DNA of 31,794 nucleotides from JBCBKU01 sp038521345 (GTDB lineage: Bacteria > Pseudomonadota > Alphaproteobacteria > Rhodobacterales > Rhodobacteraceae), in the NCBI GenBank assembly GCA_038521345.1, contig JBCBKU010000028.1:1-31794 (forward strand), read 5' to 3'. Both the position numbers and the translations under genes were made by a program. Below, piece after piece: positions 24,539-31,794 of the stretch. Every line of letters starts with the position of its first letter. Position 1 is the first letter of the stretch. The notes below the pieces were generated by a model. It searched no databases and was not told where the DNA came from. It saw only the letters and a program-made list of their open reading frames with translations.

Positions 24539-25330
24539 TTAGGGAAGATCGAAAGTGCGACGCATCTGCTCCCACATTTTTTCGCCGATCATGCAGTCAT
24601 AAGTGGCCGGTGCCGAGATCTGCACCGGCACGACGTGATTGGGCAGACCCGCGATTTCAAGCACGAGTTTCTTGCGCACAGCGGCGGCAAACTCGGACCA
24701 GTCGAGAACCGGGATGACAAATGCGCCCGGCCCGCCGATCACGCAGGCGCGATAGTAAACGTCGAGGTCATCGAGGTTGAACGACGTGTACATCCCGTCC
24801 CGCGTCATCAGCGGTAATCCATTGATGATCAGGCCACGGGAGAGAACCGTGTCGCGCGCGCGCAGGACCGGACGCCCCGAATTGTTGGGTCCGTCCCCCG
24901 AAACGTCGATGACGCGTCGCAGGCCGTGATAGTCATTTGCGTCGATGCTCTCGGCGGCGAAGATCAGCACGTCGGAGATCGAGGTTCGACGCATGGCGGG
25001 GTTGAACGTCGTGTCCAGCGCTTGCGCGAATGCCCGCGCATCATCATGGGTCTCGACCCTGGTCCAGTCGACAACAACACGCTGCGATCCCTGTCCCGCC
25101 CACTCGACATACGTAATCGCGATGCGGCCAAGTAGGCCGGACTGGATGGCTTCCACCACTTCGGGTGAGCGCAATGCCTCGGCATAGCCTCGGCGCTGGA
25201 TTTCGAGTTCCGCCGGCGACATGGACCGCGAGACATCGACGGCAAGAAACAGCTCCACATCGACCTCGCGATCGTAATCCGTGGCGGCCGCGGCAAAAGG
25301 GAGTGCGAGGAAGATGAGTACCCAGCGCAT
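24539..25330 (-). CDS. DUF1194 von Willebrand-like exported protein
   Basis: A 263-residue protein with a short signal peptide (MRWVLIFLALPFAAAA) followed by a von Willebrand A-like fold. The metal-ion site D32-V-S34-R-S36 (AVDVSRSMS) is intact, and DVSGDGPNNSG supplies the later conserved Asp/Gly. The pattern matches DUF1194, a periplasmic or surface family of unknown function in alphaproteobacteria. A disulfide is possible between the Cys in YYRACVIGG and in TYDCMIG. The ATG at 25330 starts the signal peptide cleanly. It follows the aldo/keto reductase gene by 46 bp. Confidence 0.82.
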   Translation of the reverse strand: MRWVLIFLALPFAAAATDYDREVDVELFLAVDVSRSMSPAELEIQRRGYAEALRSPEVVEAIQSGLLGRIAITYVEWAGQGSQRVVVDWTRVETHDDARAFAQALDTTFNPAMRRTSISDVLIFAAESIDANDYHGLRRVIDVSGDGPNNSGRPVLRARDTVLSRGLIINGLPLMTRDGMYTSFNLDDLDVYYRACVIGGPGAFVIPVLDWSEFAAAVRKKLVLEIAGLPNHVVPVQISAPATYDCMIGEKMWEQMRRTFDLP

Positions 25331-25376
25331 TGCGGTATTCGGGCCCGATTCCCCGCTTCTGTCCAATCACGGATGC

Positions 25377-26363
25377 TCAGCGCGACCGGATGTCATCCTC
25401 TCCTGTTCGGTCAATGAGCGTTTCGATGTGATCCACGGCGTCCCGGGGCAGGGGGCCGTATTCAAGGGCGCCAACGAGATCCGCCACCTGTGCCGGCGTG
25501 CGCATCCCCGGGATGGGGATGGCGGCAGGGTGGCGTGCCCAGAGCCAGCCAAGCGCCCCTTGGGCAAGCGTTCGACCACCGGTGCCGAGGGCGTCACGGA
25601 TTGCGGCCAGCCGTTCGAAGACCACGGGTTTCGGCCGCCCGTCTTCGAAGAATCCGAGCCATCCTTGGTTGGTGGATCGGACATCGGCATCGCCGAATGT
25701 CGTCTCCTTGGTGATCCGTCCGGCAAGAAGGCCCATGGCAAGCGGAGAACGGATCAGGGCGGTCAGCCCAAGCGTTTGTGTCGCCGGTACCATATGCGGA
25801 GCGGCAAAAAGGACGTTCATCGCGTGTTCGACCGCGAGAAACCCGTCACGGGTCGCAAAAGCCCGGGCATTGTCGGGGAAATCCGTGCTCCACCCATAGG
25901 CGCCGACCCGGCCTTGCGCGCATTCCTCGTCCAAAGCGTCGAAGATCGGGGCCGCGGTCGCCAAAGGTGCCTCGTTCGGGTGGAGGAGAACAAGATCGAT
26001 CACGTCGCGCCCAAGGCGACGGCGCGATGCATCAAGGCTTTCGCGAATTTCGGCCGGCTCGGTGATCTCGCCGGTCAGTTCTCGTTTCGCGGGGTCGATG
26101 CGGTAGCCCACCTTGGTGACAAAACGGGCATCCGTATGCCGGGCCAGGGCATCGCCCAAAAGTGTCTCTGAATGGCCCGTTCCATAAGCTTGTGCGGTGT
26201 CGAAGATGCGCACACCGGCTTCATAGGCCGCTGTGAGGGCCGCGCGCGACACGGTGTCATCGGTCGCACCCCATCCGAGCGGGCGCCCCCCGCCAGAGAA
26301 CGGACCGCCGATGGCCCAGCATCCCATGCCGAGGGGCGGAAGATCGTGCCAAAGCTGGGTCAT
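25377..26363 (-). CDS. Aldo/keto reductase
   Basis: A 328-residue NADPH-dependent reductase with the full catalytic tetrad: Asp55 and Tyr60 (FDTAQAYGTGHSE), Lys84 (FVTKVGY) and His128 (LVLLHPN). The C-terminal cofactor segment (AIPIPGMRTPAQVADLVGAL) is typical. Substrate unknown; many such enzymes reduce reactive aldehydes. Its ATG overlaps the merR stop by four bases, so it is translationally coupled to, and probably controlled by, that regulator. Confidence 0.9.
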   Translation of the reverse strand: MTQLWHDLPPLGMGCWAIGGPFSGGGRPLGWGATDDTVSRAALTAAYEAGVRIFDTAQAYGTGHSETLLGDALARHTDARFVTKVGYRIDPAKRELTGEITEPAEIRESLDASRRRLGRDVIDLVLLHPNEAPLATAAPIFDALDEECAQGRVGAYGWSTDFPDNARAFATRDGFLAVEHAMNVLFAAPHMVPATQTLGLTALIRSPLAMGLLAGRITKETTFGDADVRSTNQGWLGFFEDGRPKPVVFERLAAIRDALGTGGRTLAQGALGWLWARHPAAIPIPGMRTPAQVADLVGALEYGPLPRDAVDHIETLIDRTGEDDIRSR

Positions 26364-26731
26364 TGCTCTGCAAGCCTTTCGGCATAGTTGGAAATCTTTC
26401 CGTTCAGGTAGGCCGTGCACCGGTTAAGCTCGGCCTGCTTCAACGTCAGGCGCGCGGCATGCGTACGCAGCAGCTCAAGCCGTTCTTTCATGGCCGGCAC
26501 GCTCATCGCGTCCGGACCATTGGCCGAGGCCGCAAAACGACGAACATCGTCCAGCGGCATCCCGGTTTTGCGGAGATTGGCCAGAACTTCGAGCCAGCCC
26601 ACCGTATCCGGTGTGAACCGGCGCCAGCCCCGGTCATCGCGCGGCAGGTCCGGGAGCATGCCGGATTTCTCATAGAATCGGATCGTATCGATGCTGAGAC
26701 CCGAGGTTTCGGAAGCTTCGGCAATGTGCAT
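26360..26731 (-). CDS. MerR-family transcriptional regulator
   Basis: A 123-residue regulator with the MerR HTH at the N-terminus (AEASETSGLSIDTIRFYEKS then GMLPDLPRDDRGWRRFT) and a dimerising coiled coil (MKERLELLRTHAARLTLKQA). Only one Cys (ELNRCTAYL) is present, so it is not a typical metal sensor. It resembles the MerR proteins that govern reductase genes in response to electrophiles. It leads a two-gene unit with the aldo/keto reductase, and a MerR-type dyad lies upstream. Confidence 0.88.
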   Translation of the reverse strand: MHIAEASETSGLSIDTIRFYEKSGMLPDLPRDDRGWRRFTPDTVGWLEVLANLRKTGMPLDDVRRFAASANGPDAMSVPAMKERLELLRTHAARLTLKQAELNRCTAYLNGKISNYAERLAEQ

Positions 26732-26770
26732 GGTATGACCCTTCGATTGCGATACGATGGGCCTAGGATA

Positions 26771-26790
26771 CTGGAGCGACTTCAGGTCAA
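26771..26790 (-). promoter_or_regulatory. MerR-type operator/promoter
   Basis: On the minus strand TTGACC (26785-26790) is followed directly by the dyad CTGAAG-TCG-CTCCAG (26771-26785). The composition resembles ZntR/CueR operators. The -10 is uncertain: TAGGCC lies 19 bp downstream of TTGACC (the long MerR spacing) but is poor. Transcription would lead into merR at 26731. Confidence 0.5.
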
Positions 26791-26877
26791 GCGTTTTTTG
26801 ATATAGCCTTCGGGTGCGGTGATGCAGAAGCTCATCCGCCGCGCTTCAAGGACATGCATGCGCCTCGGCGGGACGCC

Positions 26878-28368
26878 TTAGAACTCGTCGCCGGACCCGC
26901 TTTGCCACGGCTTGGCGAGGTTGCCGAAACGGGTGAAGCGGCCTTCGAAGGACAGGTCGACGGTGCCGATGGGGCCATGGCGCTGTTTGCCGATGATGAC
27001 TTCGGCGCGGCCGTGGAGTCTTTCCATCTCCTCCTGCCACGTGGCCATGGCCTCAAGATCGTGATCGCCCGGCTTCTCGCGTTCCTTGTAGTATTCCTCG
27101 CGAAAGATGAACATCACGACATCGGCGTCCTGCTCGATGGAGCCCGATTCACGGAGGTCCGACAGTTGGGGCCGCTTGTCATCGCGGTTTTCCACCTGGC
27201 GGGAGAGCTGGGACAGGGCCACGACCGGGATGTCGAGTTCCTTGGCGATGGCCTTCAGTCCTTGGGTGATTTCACTGACTTCGTTGACGCGGCTGTCCTT
27301 GGCTGTCGCGGGACGCGCAAGCTGCAGGTAGTCGACGAAAAGGACATCGAGCCCGTGCTCCCGCTTCAGTCGGCGCGCGCGGGCGGCAATCTGCGCAATG
27401 GAGAGCGCCGGCGTGTCGTCGATGAACAGTGGACATGTCTCAAGCGTCTTGGCGGCATCCACAAAGCGCCGAAACTCGGGCTCGGTCATGTCGCCGCGGC
27501 GGATCTGTTCGGATGGAACCTCGGCGGCTTCGGAAAGAACGCGGGCCGCCAGCTGTTCCGCCGACATTTCGAGCGAGAAGAATCCGACCGCACCGCCTTG
27601 CACCGCGCCTTCCGTCCCATCGGGTCGGATCCCGCGTTTGTAGGCCTTGGCGATGTTGAAGCCGATATTCGTCGCCAGCGAGGTCTTTCCCATCGAGGGA
27701 CGCGCGGCGAGGATCAGAAGGTCGGACTTGTGGAGGCCGCCCAGTTTCTTGTCGAGGTCATGGAGCCCGGTCGAGACGCCAGCAAGGCCTCCGTCCCGTT
27801 GATAGGCAGCCGCGGCCACCTCGACCGCATCCGTGGCGGCCTTGAGAAACGACTGGAATCCCTCGCGGACCTGACCCGTTTCCCCCAGTTTGTAGAGTGC
27901 CTGTTCGGCTTCGACGATCTGTTCAGCCGCTTCCGAGCTAACCTCAAGCCGACCGGCCCGATCGGCGATGTCGTGACCGAGGGCAATCAGTTCGCGGCGC
28001 GTGGCCAAATCGTGGATCAGCCGCGCAAAGTCTTTCGCCGCGAATGAGGAAATTGCCGCTCCGGCCAGACGCGCCAGATACGCGGGTCCACCAAGCTCGC
28101 GGAGGCCCGGATCGTCCTCCAGAAACGGCTTCAGCGTGACCGGAGAGGCAAGGGCGTTCTTTGCGATCCGACCCGAGGCCGCCGCGAAGATACGGCCATG
28201 AACCGGGTCGTAAAAATGATGCTCTTGCAGGATGGACGCGATCCCGTCGAAGACATCGTTGTTCGTCAGAATCGCGCCCAAGAGCTGCTGCTCGGCCTCG
28301 ATGTTGTGCGGCGCCGATTGATCCTCAGCCGTCCTGTCCCCCGCCTCAAGCGCCCGTACACTGTTCAT
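26878..28368 (-). CDS. dnaB: Replicative DNA helicase DnaB
   Basis: A 496-residue hexameric helicase that unwinds the replication fork. The N-terminal domain begins APHNIEAEQQLLGAIL (20-35). Walker A is AARPSMGKTS (221-230), and DVLFVDYLQL with LSQLSRQVENRDDKRPQLSD is unmistakable for DnaB. There is a family-typical insertion (RGIRPDGTEGAVQGGAVGFF). I chose the ATG at 28368; the open frame continues upstream but that part is promoter sequence. The 241-bp gap before it holds a promoter with a palindrome and a DnaA-like box. Confidence 0.96.
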   Translation of the reverse strand: MNSVRALEAGDRTAEDQSAPHNIEAEQQLLGAILTNNDVFDGIASILQEHHFYDPVHGRIFAAASGRIAKNALASPVTLKPFLEDDPGLRELGGPAYLARLAGAAISSFAAKDFARLIHDLATRRELIALGHDIADRAGRLEVSSEAAEQIVEAEQALYKLGETGQVREGFQSFLKAATDAVEVAAAAYQRDGGLAGVSTGLHDLDKKLGGLHKSDLLILAARPSMGKTSLATNIGFNIAKAYKRGIRPDGTEGAVQGGAVGFFSLEMSAEQLAARVLSEAAEVPSEQIRRGDMTEPEFRRFVDAAKTLETCPLFIDDTPALSIAQIAARARRLKREHGLDVLFVDYLQLARPATAKDSRVNEVSEITQGLKAIAKELDIPVVALSQLSRQVENRDDKRPQLSDLRESGSIEQDADVVMFIFREEYYKEREKPGDHDLEAMATWQEEMERLHGRAEVIIGKQRHGPIGTVDLSFEGRFTRFGNLAKPWQSGSGDEF

Positions 28369-28436
28369 GCCTGCCCCGTTTTTTGTAAGCGAAGTCGTTA
28401 GCAATGGCCGCGGCGCCGAGGCAAATTGTATGTTTT

Positions 28437-28445
28437 TGTGGATAG
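28437..28445 (+). promoter_or_regulatory. DnaA-box-like site upstream of dnaB
   Basis: TGTGGATAG matches the DnaA box TGTGGATAA at eight of nine positions. It would lie in the dnaB leader, about 70 bp before the start codon. A single 8/9 match can arise by chance, and no cluster is present, so an origin is not supported. Confidence 0.35.
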
Positions 28446-28470
28446 CCTGTGAGCGACGCTCGTTCGCATC

Positions 28471-28500
28471 ATATTGCGGCATCGGATGCCGAAGCGTCAA
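28471..28500 (-). promoter_or_regulatory. Candidate dnaB promoter with 15-bp palindrome in the spacer
   Basis: -35 TTGACG (28495-28500) and -10 CAATAT (28471-28476) are 18 bp apart. The spacer contains the perfect palindrome CGGCATC-G-GATGCCG (28477-28491). A protein bound there would block polymerase. The start would be near 28464, leaving a leader of about 95 nt. Confidence 0.5.
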
Positions 28501-28609
28501 CATATGCCGGGATGCGTGGTGCTGGGTTGCACAAAAAGGCGAGCGTGACGCCGGGTCATCGCGATGCGAAGGGCTGTCACACCACTGTTACCTGGGCGAA
28601 TCGAGTGGG

Positions 28610-29284
28610 CTAGGATCGCGCTTCTTGCCAGGCGCGCGGGGCGGTCAGGAACGCCTCGACCTCGGTCAGCGTCGCGGTGTCGAAGGCTGCGGTTTCGCGG
28701 GCATGGGCAAGCACGTCCCACCAAGTGGCAAGGTGGTGGAGCGCGATGTCATTCTCCGACAACGCGTCAAGCGCCCCTTCGAAGATCCCGTAGTAAAAGA
28801 TCACCGCGGTATGGCCGCAGGTGGCTCCGGTGTCCCGGATCGCGTCCACGAAGGAGACCTTTGATCCGCCATCGGTGGCCAGATCCTCGACAAGAAGCAC
28901 GCGGTCCCCCTCGCCCATCACGCCTTCGATCCGTGCGTTGCGGCCATAGCCTTTGGGCTTTTTCCGGACATATGTCATCGGCAATGCAAGTCGCTCGGCC
29001 ACCATGGCAGCAAACGGGATGCCCGCGGTTTCGCCACCGGCGATGTTCGTGAAGGCCTCAAATCCTGCGTCCCGCATTACGGTCACGGCGAGGAAGTCCA
29101 TCAGAGTTGCGCGAATGCGGGGGTATGAGATCAACTTTCGGCAATCGATATAGGTCGGTGAAGGCAGGCCGCTGGCCAGCGTGAAGGGCTCTTCGGCATT
29201 GAAGTGCACCGCGCCGATCTCAAGAAGCATTGATGCCGTCAGCCGTGCAATATCGTCTTTCGGTGGGAAGCTTGAGGGGATCAT
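28610..29284 (-). CDS. pyrE: Orotate phosphoribosyltransferase
   Basis: A 224-residue enzyme converting orotate and PRPP to OMP. The PRPP loop is VLLVEDLATDGGSK (129-142), and the flexible catalytic loop contains YVRKKPKGYGRN (105-116). SGLPSPTYIDCRKLIS (38-53) is also typical. Its ATG overlaps the 2H phosphoesterase stop by four bases; the third gene of the pyrC unit. Confidence 0.94.
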   Translation of the reverse strand: MIPSSFPPKDDIARLTASMLLEIGAVHFNAEEPFTLASGLPSPTYIDCRKLISYPRIRATLMDFLAVTVMRDAGFEAFTNIAGGETAGIPFAAMVAERLALPMTYVRKKPKGYGRNARIEGVMGEGDRVLLVEDLATDGGSKVSFVDAIRDTGATCGHTAVIFYYGIFEGALDALSENDIALHHLATWWDVLAHARETAAFDTATLTEVEAFLTAPRAWQEARS

Positions 29285-29763
29285 GGCTGCTCCTTTGGTG
29301 TCGGGCCAAGCGGATAGCGGCGGGCCTCGATCCAGCCGTCCGCAGTCAGGGTCATATGGCTTACCGTCTCCGCCCGTGCGGTCAGGGGCAACGGCAACTC
29401 GGGCTGAGCCAGATCCGCGCCGTGGCCCAATGTCAGGTGGGGGACAATTGTCCCAAAAGCGTCCTCATAGGGCGGGCAGTCCGGGAATGCCGCCCAGACG
29501 GCCCGGGTCAGTGCAACGAACGGAGCATCGGGTTCCGGTGCCAAATACAGAATCTCCGGAAAGCGGCCGAAGCGTACAAACTGCACATCGAAGGGTTGGG
29601 TTGTCTCAAAGACCTCAGCGACACCGTCCATGTCCGGTGGATGAAACGGGAACAGGACCGTCACATGCGCCCCTAGGCCTTGGGCTGCGGATGGATCATG
29701 GCGGCGCCGGATTGGATCGGTGTGCCGGTCGAGCGTTGGAAAAAGAACGGCGAGGCCGTTCAT
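29281..29763 (-). CDS. 2H phosphoesterase / 2'-5' RNA ligase-family protein
   Basis: A 160-residue protein with the two catalytic HxT motifs of the 2H superfamily: His33-Val-Thr35 (AHVTVLFPF) and His109-Leu-Thr111 (PHLTLGHG), with conserved spacing. Members act on 2'-5' phosphodiester or cyclic phosphate bonds in RNA and nucleotides. It sits between pyrC and pyrE with four-base overlaps on both sides, so it is made together with them. Why a 2H enzyme belongs to a pyrimidine operon is not known to me. Confidence 0.85.
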   Translation of the reverse strand: MNGLAVLFPTLDRHTDPIRRRHDPSAAQGLGAHVTVLFPFHPPDMDGVAEVFETTQPFDVQFVRFGRFPEILYLAPEPDAPFVALTRAVWAAFPDCPPYEDAFGTIVPHLTLGHGADLAQPELPLPLTARAETVSHMTLTADGWIEARRYPLGPTPKEQP

Positions 29764-30797
29764 ACCGCCGACCAGAGCAGCGGGAAGCCAGGGTCAAACA
29801 CCGTCACCGGGCCGTCGCCCGTTTCAATCTTCTCGGGATAGGCGACTGGGTCGCCCTTTTTCAGGGTTACGGTCTTTTCGTTGACCGGGAGCCGGTAGAA
29901 GGCGGGGCCGTTTCTGGACGTGAAGGCCTCGAGCCGATCAAGCGCGCCTTCCGCCTCGAACACATGGGCCAGAATGGAAAGCGCATTGGTGGCCGTGAAA
30001 CATCCCGCGCATCCGCAGGCCGTCTCTTTTGCGGCATCCACATGCGGCGCACTATCGGTACCCAGAAAGAACGAGGCGTCCCCAGATGTGGCCGCCGCGA
30101 CCAGAGCCTTGCGGTGCTCTTCGCGTTTTGCGACCGGCAGGCAGTAGTAATGGGGCCGGATCCCACCCGCGAGAATGTGGTTTCTGTTGATGACCAGGTG
30201 GTGGACGGTGATCGTCCCCGCGATCCTGTCGCCCCCCGAGGCAACATAGTCGATCCCGTCCTTGGTGGTGATATGTTCCATGATCACCCGGAGGTCCGGG
30301 ATCGAACGGCGGAGAGGATCGAGGACGTCTTCTATGAACCGGGCTTCACGGTCGAAGATGTCGATCTCGGGATCCGTCACTTCGCCATGCACACAAAGGG
30401 GCAGGCCGATCTGGGCCATGTTTTCGAGAACTCGCATCACCTTCGAGATGTCCCGGACCCCCGAGGCCGAATTCGTCGTGGCGCCTGCCGGATAGAGTTT
30501 GACCGCAGTGATGAGGCCGATCTCGGCGGCGGCCCGCACGTCACGGACCTCGGTTGTTTCTGTGAGATAAAGGGTCATCAGCGGCTGAAAGTCGGATCCG
30601 GACGGCTTGGCCAGCAGGATCTTGTCCCGGTAAGCGGCCGCGTCGGCTGCGGTTACCACCGGTGGCACAAGGTTGGGCATGATGATCGCCCGGGAAAAGT
30701 CGCGCGCGGTCTCCGGAAGGACGGCGCGCAGGACATCCCCGTCGCGAAGGTGCAAATGCCAGTCGTCAGGGCGGAGGATCGTGATCGTGTCGGTCAT
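29760..30797 (-). CDS. pyrC: Dihydroorotase, PyrC type
   Basis: A 345-residue zinc amidohydrolase cyclising carbamoyl aspartate to dihydroorotate. Zinc ligands are visible: His14 and His16 (DDWHLHLRDG), the carboxylated Lys100 (AVKLYPAGATTNS), His137 (CVHGEV), His175 (EHITTKDG) and Asp248 (FLGTDSAPH). This is the short E. coli-type enzyme. It leads the pyrC-2H-pyrE unit. No clear ribosome site precedes the ATG; a strong hairpin ends three bases before it. Confidence 0.95.
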   Translation of the reverse strand: MTDTITILRPDDWHLHLRDGDVLRAVLPETARDFSRAIIMPNLVPPVVTAADAAAYRDKILLAKPSGSDFQPLMTLYLTETTEVRDVRAAAEIGLITAVKLYPAGATTNSASGVRDISKVMRVLENMAQIGLPLCVHGEVTDPEIDIFDREARFIEDVLDPLRRSIPDLRVIMEHITTKDGIDYVASGGDRIAGTITVHHLVINRNHILAGGIRPHYYCLPVAKREEHRKALVAAATSGDASFFLGTDSAPHVDAAKETACGCAGCFTATNALSILAHVFEAEGALDRLEAFTSRNGPAFYRLPVNEKTVTLKKGDPVAYPEKIETGDGPVTVFDPGFPLLWSAV

Positions 30798-30800
30798 CTC

Positions 30801-30819
30801 GCGTGCGCTTAGCGCACGC
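30801..30819 (-). promoter_or_regulatory. pyrC leader hairpin
   Basis: GCGTGCGC and GCGCACGC form a perfect 8-bp stem with a 3-nt loop, ending three bases before the pyrC ATG. It occupies the place of the ribosome site, so it could lower translation initiation. E. coli pyrC is known to be controlled by a leader hairpin; equivalence here is inference. Confidence 0.5.
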
Positions 30820-30830
30820 AGCCGCCGGGG

Positions 30831-30844
30831 ACCAGCCGGCTGGT
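30831..30844. promoter_or_regulatory. Perfect 14-bp palindrome in the pyrC-ureD gap
   Basis: ACCAGCCGGCTGGT lies in the divergent intergenic region, 34 bp upstream of pyrC. It may be an operator or a second leader hairpin. Confidence 0.35.
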
Positions 30845-30920
30845 TGCCCGATTTTCAGGCAGTCTCATCGCTGGATCCTCGTCGGAATGCCCGGATTTCG
30901 GGCGGGTAAAGGCCCCGGGA

Positions 30921-30948
30921 TTGCGGCCAAGTCTCTTGCTTGTAGTGT
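30921..30948 (+). promoter_or_regulatory. Candidate ureD promoter
   Basis: -35 TTGCGG (30921-30926) and -10 TAGTGT (30943-30948) are separated by 16 bp, about 26 bp before the chosen ureD start. Both hexamers are partial matches, so this is tentative. Confidence 0.3.
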
Positions 30949-30974
30949 CGGGACCGAACGAGGGGATGCCGAGA

Positions 30975-31787
30975 ATGCTGGACGCCAGCCCGGTCGAAAT
31001 GCAACGAAGCCGCGGCGCGGCGCATGTCGTGCTGGCCCGGTCAGGGCCGCGGATGGCGCTGCGCGACCTGGCCCAGTCAGGGTCCGCCAAGGCCTTTCTA
31101 CCCCGAATCGGCGGGGGCGTCCCGGAAGTTGTCTTTCTGAACACGTCTGGCGGCCTTACGGGCGGCGACAGCTTGTCCTACGCACTCGATCTCGGTCCGG
31201 GAGGCTCTGCCGTCGCGACGACGCAGACGGCGGAACGGGCCTATCGGTCGGCCCGTGGTGTGGCCGATGTTCAGATTCGCCTTCGGATCGGGTCCGGTGG
31301 GCATCTCGACTGGTTGCCGCAGGAGACGATCCTTTTCGACGGAGCGGGGCTTGCGCGGGAAACACGGGTAGAGCTCGCGGCCGACGCCACCTTTCTTGGT
31401 ATTGAAGTGCTTGTTTTGGGGCGCGCGGCCATGGGCGAACGCGTGACCCGTCTGGAACTGACGGATCGGCGCGAGATCTGGCGGGACGGGAATCCCCTGC
31501 AGATCGAGCCCTTGCGCCTGACATCGGCCACGCTGGGCGGTCTGGCAACGACCGGAGACGCAGCCGCTCTGGCCACCCTGACGCTCGTTGCGCCGGACGC
31601 CGAGGACCGACTTGACGGCCTGCGCGACCATCTGGCGGGCTTGGACCTTGCCCTCGCCGCGTCGGCCTGGGACGGGCGTTTGGTCCTGCGCGCAGCAGCC
31701 GCCGACGCGACCCCCTTGCGCCGGGCCATGGCCCGGGCACTAACTCATCTCCGCGGGGTGGCTTTGCCCCGCGTCTGGCAAATCTGA
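30975..31787 (+). CDS. ureD: Urease accessory protein UreD
   Basis: A 270-residue chaperone that binds apo-urease with UreF and UreG so that nickel can be inserted. The family pattern is clear: LRDLAQSGSAKAFLPR, FLNTSGGLTGGDSLSYAL, TTQTAERAYRSARG and DWLPQETILFDGA. I chose the ATG at 30975, nine bases after AGGGG; the ATG at 30966 directly touches that sequence and is less likely. It is first in a plus-strand operon whose structural genes (ureA onward) would begin just beyond the window end. Confidence 0.92.
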   Translation: MLDASPVEMQRSRGAAHVVLARSGPRMALRDLAQSGSAKAFLPRIGGGVPEVVFLNTSGGLTGGDSLSYALDLGPGGSAVATTQTAERAYRSARGVADVQIRLRIGSGGHLDWLPQETILFDGAGLARETRVELAADATFLGIEVLVLGRAAMGERVTRLELTDRREIWRDGNPLQIEPLRLTSATLGGLATTGDAAALATLTLVAPDAEDRLDGLRDHLAGLDLALAASAWDGRLVLRAAAADATPLRRAMARALTHLRGVALPRVWQI

Positions 31788-31794
31788 AGGACAC

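Noticed and set aside
26782..26859. Minus-strand 25-residue small frame between dnaB and merR
   Set aside because: No ribosome site at proper spacing, and it overlaps the MerR operator.
26854..28047. Plus-strand 397-residue frame opposite dnaB
   Set aside because: Shadow of dnaB with no recognisable domain.
28369..28609. Replication origin next to dnaB
   Set aside because: Only one imperfect DnaA-like box and no AT-rich unwinding region or box cluster.
29181..30812. Plus-strand 543-residue frame opposite pyrC and the 2H gene
   Set aside because: Shadow of three well-identified overlapping genes.

Overview
The window looks like chromosome of a marine-type alphaproteobacterium, most likely Rhodobacteraceae (Roseobacter group). 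It is GC-rich, densely packed, and carries a run of core genes in an order I know from that family: pyrC-pyrE, dnaB, alr with an MlaE/MlaF-type ABC pair, radA-cvpA, purF, surE-pcm-nlpD and tatABC. I saw no tRNA, rRNA, insertion sequence, prophage or CRISPR array, and no stretch over about 240 bases lacks a gene. Species assignment is inference from gene content only.

Left part (1-7.9 kb) is the accessory end. It holds a pentapeptide-repeat protein with an unidentified helical C-terminus (minus), a small cupin, an NTF2-fold protein, a tandem UspA protein (minus), an SDR lacking the catalytic Tyr/Lys, an ArsM-type arsenite methyltransferase, an orphan FbpC-like ABC ATPase, and a secreted small protein coupled to a YafY/WYL regulator (minus).

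Middle part (8.1-17.5 kb): tatA-tatB-tatC is followed, with a 4-nt overlap, by a DUF815-type P-loop ATPase. Facing it on the minus strand are surE-pcm-nlpD. Further right on the minus strand are purF, an SDR, a MarR regulator and a small methyltransferase. Two 19-bp palindromes sit exactly where the methyltransferase promoter should be. A divergent tetR/DUF1772 pair with tandem 15-bp repeats separates purF from cvpA.

Right part (18.2-30.8 kb) is almost entirely minus strand: pyrC-2H phosphoesterase-pyrE (each overlapping by 4 nt), dnaB, merR-aldo/keto reductase, a DUF1194 von Willebrand-like protein, alr-mlaE-mlaF (4-nt overlaps), four small membrane proteins including a PqiA-like one, then radA and cvpA. 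At the far right ureD opens a urease operon that leaves the window on the plus strand.

Most of the window is ordinary housekeeping sequence, and I found no convincing new multi-gene system. The most checkable novelty is regulatory: palindromes or repeats in promoter regions of the methyltransferase (MarR), DUF1772/tetR, the YafY pair, dnaB and the radA operon, two CtrA-like boxes near 21.45 kb, and a hairpin abutting the pyrC start codon. Protein-level oddities are the near-identical 15-nt repeats of the pentapeptide gene, the Tat-coupled ATPase and the 2H phosphoesterase inside the pyrimidine operon.
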